From DATFFO01 sp035250025 (GTDB lineage: Bacteria > Actinomycetota > Acidimicrobiia > Spongiisociales > ZC4RG35), in the NCBI GenBank assembly GCA_035250025.1, contig DATFFO010000321.1, positions 1 through 8,506 of the forward strand: a stretch of DNA of 8,506 nucleotides, read 5' to 3'. The translations under genes and the position numbers were made by a program. Below the pieces are notes generated by a model. That model did no database searches. It was given only the letters and a program-made list of their open reading frames with translations, and was not told the DNA's origin. Position 1 is the first letter of the stretch; each line of letters begins with the position of its first letter. Positions 1 through 5,920 of this stretch are shown here, one piece after another.

Positions 1-1
1 C

Positions 2-946
2 GCCGAGCTGGAGGAGATCCGCGTCCGCGTCCAGAGCGTCCTGCCCGAAAGCATGTACGCGTCAAACACCCACCTCCTCCATGGCCGGGTCGAGGTGTGG
101 ATCAGCGTCCTCGATCCCGGCCGAATCAGGGCGTTGGCGGAGGCGGTCGGCGATGAGCCTGTCTGCGTGGTGGGGGTCCCGCCTGAGGAGGCCGTGCTCC
201 CCGGCCCCCAGGCTCCCGGTGGCGATGGCTGGAGCCATTTGGGTGCTTTCGATCACACCATCGGCGAGCTCTCGGTGGTCGGTGATGAGGCCGGCTATCG
301 CGACTTGTGGGCCGCATTCGACGCCGGGGAGCCTCCCACGGTCGACTTCGCCACCTCGGTTGTGGTGGGGCTGGAGATCGGGTTCTCGGGCTCGTGCCGC
401 GAGACGCGCCTCGACGAGGTCGTGTTCACAGCTGACGCGGTCACCCTCGAAGTGAACACGATCACCGATCAGATGGGCTGCGATGGCGACTACAACCCCC
501 GCACGTATCTCGTCGCTCTCGCCCGGGACCGTCTGCCGCCGCCTCCCTTCTCGGTTGGACAGTCCGGTTTCGGTCCTGGCGCCGGCCAGGTAGTGGACGA
601 CCTGCGCCAGTCCGGAACGACTGCGATGGCGTTGGGGCCTGCGCCTTCCCCGGAGCCCGTGGTGGGGCTCCCGACCATCGTCGAGACTGGGTTCCCGACC
701 ACCGCCCTCCTCGATCTCTCGTGCGGGATCGAGTGGGTCGGCGAACTCAACCGCGTCTCCTGGCACACGGACACTCCCCTGCCAGGCATCTGGCTCGAGG
801 AAGCCGGCAACGGTCAGGTGATCGAGGTCACCGTACTTGTGACAGAAGGCCCTGAGCCGACCCTGACCCTGTCCGCCGCCGGGCACGACGTGGTGTACAC
901 CCCGTCGCCTCCCAACCCGAGCCCGTGCCTCGACGACCGCCCATGA
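2..946 (+). CDS. Hypothetical protein, probably exported, 5'-truncated by the window edge
   Basis: I do not recognise a named family. The frame is open from base 2 to the TGA at 944-946, giving 314 visible residues. The first in-frame ATG (base 53) has no convincing Shine-Dalgarno, and the residues before it (AELEEIRVRVQSVLPES) read like real protein, so the true start most likely lies left of the window. The visible part looks like two beta-rich modules. The first (about residues 1-183) has a DF...VVVGLEIGFSGSC stretch and an NPRTYLVAL segment, loosely like PrcB-type domains. A Gly/Pro/Ser-rich linker follows (about 184-225), then a C-terminal module with C241, GIEWVGELNRVSW and a closing C309. 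Five visible cysteines and the composition suggest an extracellytoplasmic or lipoprotein location, but the N-terminal signal would be outside the window. Function is unknown. A 173-base gap separates it from the aminotransferase gene. Confidence 0.7.
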   Translation, partial: AELEEIRVRVQSVLPESMYASNTHLLHGRVEVWISVLDPGRIRALAEAVGDEPVCVVGVPPEEAVLPGPQAPGGDGWSHLGAFDHTIGELSVVGDEAGYRDLWAAFDAGEPPTVDFATSVVVGLEIGFSGSCRETRLDEVVFTADAVTLEVNTITDQMGCDGDYNPRTYLVALARDRLPPPPFSVGQSGFGPGAGQVVDDLRQSGTTAMALGPAPSPEPVVGLPTIVETGFPTTALLDLSCGIEWVGELNRVSWHTDTPLPGIWLEEAGNGQVIEVTVLVTEGPEPTLTLSAAGHDVVYTPSPPNPSPCLDDRP

Positions 947-971
947 CCACTGTCGGGCTATCAGTTACCAT
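943..971 (+). promoter_or_regulatory. Possible sigma-70-type promoter for the leader ORF and aminotransferase
   Basis: A -35-like ATGACC (943-948, four of six to TTGACA) and a -10-like TACCAT (966-971, matching TAnnnT) are separated by 17 bases. The predicted start of transcription, about 7 bases after the -10, falls at or next to the ATG at 978, which would make that ORF leaderless. Leaderless transcripts of this form are common in Actinobacteria. The -35 overlaps the stop codon of the upstream gene. This is a motif match only. Confidence 0.35.
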
Positions 972-977
972 CGGCGT

Positions 978-1031
978 ATGCCCGGTGTGATCCCGCTCAC
1001 GACTCGACGAGGGTTGTTCGCCGCCCCGTAG
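978..1031 (+). CDS. Possible 17-residue leader peptide upstream of the aminotransferase
   Basis: ATG at 978 to TAG at 1029-1031 encodes MPGVIPLTTRRGLFAAP. There is no Shine-Dalgarno, but a -10-like TACCAT ends six bases before the ATG, so it could be translated from a leaderless transcript. The stop lies 8 bases before a long inverted repeat (1040-1080), the arrangement of an attenuator leader. There is no run of a single amino acid that would name a sensed metabolite. It may equally be a chance ORF; translation is not shown. Confidence 0.25.
   Translation: MPGVIPLTTRRGLFAAP
986..1001 (+). promoter_or_regulatory. CRP/GlxR-like dyad operator candidate
   Basis: The sequence TGTGA, six bases, TCACG matches nine of the ten conserved positions of the TGTGA-N6-TCACA site bound by Crp-family regulators, including actinobacterial GlxR. 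It lies just downstream of the possible promoter at 943-971, where a bound protein would be expected to hinder transcription. It is a single site found by eye, so a chance match is possible. No Crp-family gene is in the window. Confidence 0.3.
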
Positions 1032-1039
1032 GACGGCCT

Positions 1040-1080
1040 CTGTGAACCTTTTCGGCCCGGAACCGGAAAGGGGTTCACAG
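1040..1080 (+). repeat. Inverted repeat / 5' leader hairpin before the aminotransferase gene
   Basis: CTGTGAACC (1040-1048) is exactly complementary to GGTTCACAG (1072-1080), and pairing can continue inward imperfectly between about 1050-1055 and 1063-1069. No T-tract follows, so it is not a standard intrinsic terminator. The right arm can instead form GGGTT (1071-1075) with AACCC (1082-1086), a short hairpin that excludes the long one. It lies 39 bases before the chosen start codon. Either an RNA switch or a protein operator is possible. Confidence 0.5.
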
Positions 1081-1108
1081 AAACCCAGGTACCTACCCGA
1101 GTCCGTCC

Positions 1109-1114
1109 GAGGAG
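1109..1114 (+). promoter_or_regulatory. Ribosome binding site deciding the aminotransferase start
   Basis: GAGGAG sits five bases upstream of the ATG at 1120. It favours this start over the in-frame GTG at 1042, which has no comparable Shine-Dalgarno. Confidence 0.75.
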
Positions 1115-1119
1115 TCTCC

Positions 1120-2397
1120 ATGAGCGATCTTGTCAGCCGTCACAATCAAGTCATCGCCCCCGTCATCGCCTTCGACACCGATGTCGTCGCCGCCCGCGCC
1201 GAGGGCATCTGGGTAACCGATCCCGAGGGAAACCGGTGGGCCGACTTCGCCTGCGGCACCGCCGTCACCAACCTGGGTCACAACCATCCGGCCGTCGTGG
1301 CCGCCGCCCACACCCAGATCGACAAGCTGATGCACTCGGGATGCGTGCTCCGCTACGACACGATCGTCGAGGCGGGCGAGCGTCTGGCCGCCATCACTCC
1401 CAACGGGATCGAGAAGTTCGGCTTCGCCAACTCCGGAGCCGAGGCGGTGGAGGCGGCGGTGAAGCTGGCCCGCCACTCCACCGGGCGCCAGGGCGTCATC
1501 GCCTTCCGGGGCGCCTTCCACGGTCGCACGATGGGCTCGGTCACCTACACGACCTCTAACGCCAAGTACCGCGACGGCTACCACCCCGTCCTCGGCTCGA
1601 CCTGGGTCGTGCCATTCCCCCATGCCTACCGTTGGGGCGTATCCGAGGACGTGGCCGTGGAACGGAGCCTCGACGAGCTGACCCTGCTCTTCAAGCATGT
1701 GGTCACGCCGCAGAACATCGGCGCCATGCTGGTCGAGCCCGTCCAGGGCGAGGGCGGCTACTACCCGGCGCCCGCCGCCTTCCTGACGGAGCTGCGATCG
1801 ATCTGCGACCAGCACGGCATCATGCTCGTCTTCGACGAGGTGCAGACCGGGTTCGGGCGCACGGCCGAGTGGTTCGCCACCGACCATTACGACGTCGACC
1901 CCGACGTCATCGCCTTGGGCAAGGGCATCGCCAACGGCCTCCCCCTCTCCGCCTACGGCGCTTCCGCCGAGGTCATCGACCGCTGGCCGGTCGGCGCCCA
2001 CGGCACCACGTTCGGCGGCAACCCGATCAGCTGCGGGGCGGCGGTGGCAGTCATGGACACGATGGGCGACCTCCTTCCGCACGCCCGCGACCTCTCGAAG
2101 CACGCCTTCGATCGCTTCGCCGACCTCGCCGAGCGCCATCCCACCATCGGCGACGTGCGCGGGCTCGGCCTGATGATCGGCGTGGAGCTCGTCGCGGACC
2201 GCGAGGCGCGCACCCAGTCGAAGGAGGCGTTTCAGGCGCTCCAGCGTTACTGCTTCGAGCGGGAACTGATCATCATCGAGTGCGGGCCGGACGGGAACGT
2301 CATCCGATTCATCCCCCCGCTGGTCACGACCACGGAGGAACTGGACTGGGCGATCGACCTGGTGGATGCCGGCCTGAGCGACTGGGAAGGGGGCTGA
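1120..2397 (+). CDS. gabT: PLP-dependent class-III aminotransferase, GabT-type
   Basis: This is a fold-type I, class-III aminotransferase of 425 residues, the usual length for 4-aminobutyrate transaminases. Visible family motifs are the cofactor phosphate-binding SGAEAVEAAVK (from S105), FHGRT (H134), EPVQGEGGY, the pyridine-nitrogen aspartate in VFDEVQTGFGRT (D239), the Schiff-base lysine in ALGKGIANG (K268) and GTTFGGNP. The ATG at 1120 is chosen because GAGGAG (1109-1114) lies five bases before it; a GTG at 1042 in the same frame would add 26 residues that do not fit the family and lie inside a hairpin. Such enzymes move the terminal amino group of 4-aminobutyrate or similar amines to 2-oxoglutarate, in the cytoplasm. 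The substrate cannot be settled from motifs, so the symbol is provisional; acetylornithine, diaminobutyrate or another omega-amino acid are alternatives. It may be the first gene of an operon with the lipoprotein and DUF456 genes. Confidence 0.9.
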   Translation: MSDLVSRHNQVIAPVIAFDTDVVAARAEGIWVTDPEGNRWADFACGTAVTNLGHNHPAVVAAAHTQIDKLMHSGCVLRYDTIVEAGERLAAITPNGIEKFGFANSGAEAVEAAVKLARHSTGRQGVIAFRGAFHGRTMGSVTYTTSNAKYRDGYHPVLGSTWVVPFPHAYRWGVSEDVAVERSLDELTLLFKHVVTPQNIGAMLVEPVQGEGGYYPAPAAFLTELRSICDQHGIMLVFDEVQTGFGRTAEWFATDHYDVDPDVIALGKGIANGLPLSAYGASAEVIDRWPVGAHGTTFGGNPISCGAAVAVMDTMGDLLPHARDLSKHAFDRFADLAERHPTIGDVRGLGLMIGVELVADREARTQSKEAFQALQRYCFERELIIIECGPDGNVIRFIPPLVTTTEELDWAIDLVDAGLSDWEGG

Positions 2398-2439
2398 GCG
2401 GCCGGGGAACCGGGCGACGCTCGGCGGCGTCGGAGTGGC

Positions 2440-3273
2440 ATGAGAAGAACCATCTCCACCGTCGCCGTTGCCGCCCTCCTGGCCGCCTGCGGGTCCGGCG
2501 AATCCAGTGAGACCACGGCGGGCAGCGCACCCCCGACGACAGCCGGTGGAAACGCCGACAGCGTCGTGCTCACGGTCACCTCCGAGGGCGGCTTCGTTCC
2601 CGTAGAGTTCAACCTCGACCGGCTGCCGCGTTTCCAGTTGATGAGCGACGGACGCCTGTTCTCCGTTGGTCCTGTCCCCGCCATCTTCCCCGGCCCCATG
2701 CTGACCAACGTCCAGGTCACCATGGTCGACGACGACCTCCGGGGGGAGATCGACGCCCTCATCGAGGAGCTGGGCCTGGCCGACATCGACGAACGGATCG
2801 ACGATTCAGGCGCCGAGATGATCGCCGACGCCACGACCGAGTTCATCACCTATCACGACGAGTCGGGAACCCACCGCCTGGGCATATACGCCCTCGGTCT
2901 CACAGAGGGCGTGCCGGCATCCTCGGACCGGATACTGGCGACGGAGCTGGTCGAAATCCTCGATGAGGCCGCCGCCACCGGCGAAGCGACCACGTACATT
3001 CCGGAGCAGCTGCAGGTGGCGGCCGGGCCCGGGATGGAAGAGCCGGGGATGAGCACCGAGCAGCCCTGGCCGCTCAACATGGACTTCGAGGACATGGCCG
3101 ATTGGGGTGTGGGCTGGAGGTGCACGGCCGTGAGCGGCGACGCCGTCGCCCCCCTGCTCGAGATCTTCGGCGAAGCCAACCAGGCCACGCTGTGGGGTCC
3201 CGACAGGCTCGGGATCCGCGCCCGGCCGCTGCTGCCGGGCGAGACCGCCTGCGGAGGCGCTCCCGAAGGCTGA
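2440..3273 (+). CDS. Lipoprotein of unknown function
   Basis: The 277-residue product begins with a short lipoprotein signal: basic MRR, a hydrophobic stretch, and the lipobox LAAC with the lipidated cysteine at C17. A low-complexity Ser/Thr/Gly/Pro spacer follows (about 18-40). The mature protein should be anchored to the outer face of the membrane. The body has a first domain (about 41-185) opening with VVLTVTSEGGFVPVEFNL and an acidic helix-like stretch near 95-123. A C-terminal segment (about 209-271) has WRC near 226-228, a RPLLPGE motif near 262-268 and C271; C228 and C271 could form a disulfide. I recognise this only as a recurrent actinobacterial lipoprotein type. GGAG (2432-2435) lies four bases before the ATG. 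The gene starts 42 bases after the aminotransferase stop, so co-transcription is likely; a functional link to it is not evident. Confidence 0.85.
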   Translation: MRRTISTVAVAALLAACGSGESSETTAGSAPPTTAGGNADSVVLTVTSEGGFVPVEFNLDRLPRFQLMSDGRLFSVGPVPAIFPGPMLTNVQVTMVDDDLRGEIDALIEELGLADIDERIDDSGAEMIADATTEFITYHDESGTHRLGIYALGLTEGVPASSDRILATELVEILDEAAATGEATTYIPEQLQVAAGPGMEEPGMSTEQPWPLNMDFEDMADWGVGWRCTAVSGDAVAPLLEIFGEANQATLWGPDRLGIRARPLLPGETACGGAPEG

Positions 3274-3292
3274 TCCCTACGATGACGCCGGC

Positions 3293-3772
3293 ATGGACCC
3301 CTTTGGCGTCGTAGTGGTCGGGATCGTCATCCTGATCGGCCTCATGGGGATCCTCGTGCCGGCCATCCCCGGTCTCGTCCTGGTCGTCGTCGCGGTGGTG
3401 GTGTGGGCGGCGTTCGAAGGCGGTGGCGGAGCATGGACCGTCGCCGTCGTGGCACTGATCCTCGGAGGCGGGGGCATGGGGGTGGCGTACCTGATACCCG
3501 GGCGGCGGCTGAAGCGGTCGGGGATCCCCACCGCGACCCTGCTCCTGGGGGGAGGGCTGGCCATCATCGGGTTCTTCGTGATCCCGGTGATCGGCGGTCC
3601 GCTCGGCTTCGTCCTCGGCGTCTACCTGGCCGAACGGCGGCGTCTCGGTCACGAGGCGGCATGGCCGGCGACGATGTCGTCGGTGCGGGCCGTGGCGCTG
3701 TCGATCGGGATCGAGCTCGCCGTCGGGCTGCTCATCGCCGGCATCTGGTTGGCCGCCGTGATCTGGCTCTGA
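3293..3772 (+). CDS. DUF456-family integral membrane protein
   Basis: The 159-residue product is almost entirely hydrophobic. Membrane segments are likely near residues 4-22, 24-41, 47-67, 80-113 (probably two passes) and 134-158. The features that suggest DUF456 are the early GILVPAIPGLVL segment, the central basic IPGRRLKRSGIPT loop (about 68-80), and FFVIPVIGGPLGFVLGVYLAE with an acidic residue ending the motif (E114). The family has no established function. The gene starts 19 bases after the lipoprotein stop. No good Shine-Dalgarno precedes the ATG, but TACGAT (3278-3283) lies nine bases upstream and could be a -10 for a nearly leaderless transcript; otherwise it is read from the operon. 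It ends 11 bases before the inverted repeat at 3784. Confidence 0.85.
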   Translation: MDPFGVVVVGIVILIGLMGILVPAIPGLVLVVVAVVVWAAFEGGGGAWTVAVVALILGGGGMGVAYLIPGRRLKRSGIPTATLLLGGGLAIIGFFVIPVIGGPLGFVLGVYLAERRRLGHEAAWPATMSSVRAVALSIGIELAVGLLIAGIWLAAVIWL

Positions 3773-3783
3773 CCGAGCCCCCC

Positions 3784-3831
3784 TTTTCGCGCATCGATCC
3801 CGTCAAATCCGGCGCGATCGATGCGCGAAAA
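3784..3831. terminator. Perfect 16-bp inverted repeat between convergent genes, probable bidirectional terminator without U-tract
   Basis: TTTTCGCGCATCGATC (3784-3799) and GATCGATGCGCGAAAA (3816-3831) are exactly complementary over 16 bases, with a 16-base interior that can form three more pairs (CCG 3800-3802 with CGG 3810-3812). It fills most of the 60 bases between the DUF456 stop (3772) and the acs stop (3833). On both strands the T-run is on the 5' side of the stem and the A-run on the 3' side, the reverse of a standard intrinsic terminator. Stem-only terminators have been proposed in Actinobacteria, and position favours that role. A DNA-binding site or a dispersed repeat are alternatives. 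Confidence 0.6.
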
Positions 3832-3832
3832 C

Positions 3833-5767
3833 CTATTGGGAACGCTCGGCGATCTCGTTGACGACATCCTGGTTGGCCAGGGTGGTGACGTCACCCAACT
3901 GGCGCTTCTCCGATATGTCCTTGAGAAGGCGGCGCATGATCTTTCCCGAGCGGGTCTTGGGCAGGTCGTTGGTGAAGACGATCGAGGCCGGCTTGGCGAT
4001 CGGGCCGATCGAGTCGGAGACGTGCTGCCGCAACTCGGCGAGCAATGCCTCGTCCCCCTCCCGATCGCCGCGCAGGGTGACGAAGGCGGCAATGGCCTGG
4101 CCGGTGAGCTCGTCCTTGCGCCCCACCACGGCCGCCTCGGCCACCGAGGGATGCGAGACAAGTGCCGATTCGACTTCCATGGTGGAGATGTTGTGGCCGG
4201 AGATCAGCATGACATCGTCGACCCGGCCCAGCAGCCAGAAGTATCCGTCCTCGTCCCGCTTGGCGCCGTCGCCGGGGAAGTACCGACCCGGGAAGCGAGA
4301 CCAGTAGGTGTCGACGAAACGCTGGTCGTCTCCCCAGATGGTGCGCGCCATCCCCGGCCACGGACTTGTGAGGACCAGGAAGCCGCCGCCGCCCAGCGGT
4401 ACCGACTCGCCCGCCTCGTCGACGACGTCGGCGGAGATCACGGGGAGCGGAATGGTCGCCGAGCCGGGTTTGGTGGACGTTATCCCCGGCAGCGGCGAGA
4501 TCATGATGGCTCCGGTCTCGGTCTGCCACCAGGTGTCGACCACGGGGCAGCGCTCGCCGCCGATGTTCTTGTGGTACCACATCCACGCCTCGGGGTTGAT
4601 CGGCTCGCCGACCGTCCCGAGTAGGCGCAGCGACGTCAGATCGTGAGCCGCCGGATACTGGTCCCCCCATTTCATGAAGGCGCGGATCGCCGTGGGAGCC
4701 GTGTAGAGGATCGTCACCCCGTAGTCCTCGATGATCTGCCAGAGACGGTCCATCTCGGGGAAATTGGGGGCACCCTCGTAGATGACGCCCGTCGCTCGGT
4801 TGGCGAGCGGCCCATAGACGATGTAGCTGTGTCCGGTCACCCATCCGATGTCGGCCGCACACCAGTACACGTCTGTGTCCGGCTTGAGGTCGAAAACGTT
4901 GGAGTGGGTGGTGGCGATCTGGGTCAGATAGCCCCCCTGGGTGTGGACGATTCCCTTGGGCTTGCCCGTGGTACCGGACGTGTAGAGGATGTACAGGGGA
5001 TCTTCGGCGTTGAGGGGCACCGCCTCGCAGTTGGAGTCCTGGCCCTCGATGAGGTCGTGCCACCAGACATCGCGACCCTCCTCCATGTGCACTTCGTTCT
5101 CGGTCCGGCGGAGGACGATCACGGTCTCGACATCGGGAGTCCGTGCCAAAGCCACATCGGTGTTGGCCTTGAGTGGGACGACCTTGCCTGCGCGCCACGA
5201 TCCGTCCTGGGTGATCACCACTTTGGCCTCGGCGTCGAGGATCCGGCTGGACAGGGCCTCCGATGAAAAGCCTCCGAAGACGACAGAGTGGACCAGGCCG
5301 AGCCGGGCACAGGCGAGCATGGCGATGGGCAACTCGGGCACCATCCCCATGTAGACCGCCACCCGGTCACCCTTGCTCAGACCAAGCGACGAGAGGGCGT
5401 TGGCAAAGCGGCCCACCTCGGCATGCAGCTCGGCGTAGGTGAAGGTGCGGGTGTCGCCGGGCTCTCCCACCCAGTGATAGGCGACCTGGTCGCCGTGTTC
5501 GGCCAGGTGGCGATCGAGGCAGTTGTAAGAGACGTTGAGCTCTCCGTCTGTGAACCACTTGTAGAAGGGAGGATTGGAGTCATCGACACCCAGAGTCGGC
5601 TCGCGGAACCAGGTCAGCCGGGTGCGGGCCTGCTCGAGCCAGTACGCCACCGGATCGGCGGCGGCCCGCTCGTGGGTCCCGGCCCCGACATTGGCCTGCT
5701 CGGTGAATTCGGCGGCCGGGGGGAAGGTCCGGTTCTCGGAGAGCAGGTTCTCGATGGCCTGTGACAT
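3833..5767 (-). CDS. acs: Acetyl-CoA synthetase (AMP-forming)
   Basis: The enzyme activates acetate with ATP to acetyl-AMP and then forms acetyl-CoA, feeding central metabolism in the cytoplasm. The 644-residue product is full length for Acs. Its numbering appears to match the well-studied Salmonella enzyme without offset. Visible elements are the P-loop-like YTSGTTGKPKG (262-272), the acetate pocket residues V310, T311, V386 and W414 (W414 marks acetate specificity), WWQTETG (413-419), ribose-binding D500, hinge GRVDD (R515, D517) and the catalytic, acetylatable lysine in PKTRSGK (K609). One oddity is SGHN at 523-526, where most Acs proteins have SGHR. The start is supported by AAGGAG (complement of 5772-5777) four bases before the ATG. 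It is divergent from the topoisomerase gene and convergent with the DUF456 gene, so it is probably monocistronic. The lysine-containing motif leaves room for control by protein acetylation; no acetyltransferase or deacetylase gene is in view. Confidence 0.97.
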   Translation of the reverse strand: MSQAIENLLSENRTFPPAAEFTEQANVGAGTHERAAADPVAYWLEQARTRLTWFREPTLGVDDSNPPFYKWFTDGELNVSYNCLDRHLAEHGDQVAYHWVGEPGDTRTFTYAELHAEVGRFANALSSLGLSKGDRVAVYMGMVPELPIAMLACARLGLVHSVVFGGFSSEALSSRILDAEAKVVITQDGSWRAGKVVPLKANTDVALARTPDVETVIVLRRTENEVHMEEGRDVWWHDLIEGQDSNCEAVPLNAEDPLYILYTSGTTGKPKGIVHTQGGYLTQIATTHSNVFDLKPDTDVYWCAADIGWVTGHSYIVYGPLANRATGVIYEGAPNFPEMDRLWQIIEDYGVTILYTAPTAIRAFMKWGDQYPAAHDLTSLRLLGTVGEPINPEAWMWYHKNIGGERCPVVDTWWQTETGAIMISPLPGITSTKPGSATIPLPVISADVVDEAGESVPLGGGGFLVLTSPWPGMARTIWGDDQRFVDTYWSRFPGRYFPGDGAKRDEDGYFWLLGRVDDVMLISGHNISTMEVESALVSHPSVAEAAVVGRKDELTGQAIAAFVTLRGDREGDEALLAELRQHVSDSIGPIAKPASIVFTNDLPKTRSGKIMRRLLKDISEKRQLGDVTTLANQDVVNEIAERSQ

Positions 5768-5794
5768 GGGTCTCCTTCGCGCGTCCGAGGCTGC

Positions 5795-5800
5795 ATCCTA
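5795..5800 (-). promoter_or_regulatory. Possible -10 element of the acs promoter
   Basis: On the minus strand this reads TAGGAT, matching TAnnnT and four of six of TATAAT. Transcription would begin near 5788, giving a leader of about 20 bases that contains the AAGGAG Shine-Dalgarno. No clear -35 is seen at 17-18 bases, which would fit an activator-dependent promoter. Motif match only. Confidence 0.35.
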
Positions 5801-5801
5801 A

Positions 5802-5821
5802 GTGCTCTCCAGCGGGAGTAC
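5802..5821. repeat. Imperfect dyad in the acs promoter region
   Basis: GTGCTCTC (5802-5809) and GGGAGTAC (5814-5821) pair over eight positions with two G-T pairs around a four-base centre CAGC. The dyad lies directly upstream of the possible acs -10 (5795-5800), covering the spacer and the expected -35 site, a typical place for an operator. No regulator is assigned. Confidence 0.3.
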
Positions 5822-5920
5822 GGTCGCGCATTTTCCGGTGGGGGGCACTAGGCAAGCGGTGACGGGTCTGATCCGGAAGGTCCAGGTTTGGGGAGGTCAC
5901 GAGGGGGTCATCCTGACGCC

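Noticed and set aside
62..2139. Long minus-strand open frames at 62-886 and 1093-2139
   Set aside because: They are antisense to clear coding frames and their products are Arg/Gly/His-rich with no domain; high GC makes such frames common.
1632..2510. Plus-strand open frame inside and past the aminotransferase gene
   Set aside because: It overlaps the aminotransferase in another frame and encodes a highly Arg/Pro-rich product, a typical GC-rich shadow.
3821..5764. Plus-strand frames at 3821-4624, 4643-5266 and 5288-5764, and the minus-strand frame at 3891-5198
   Set aside because: All lie within acs, whose full-length motif-rich product explains the region.
5888..5920. TTG start at 5888 for the topoisomerase
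   Set aside because: It adds only 11 residues with no family resemblance; the ATG at 5921 fits better.
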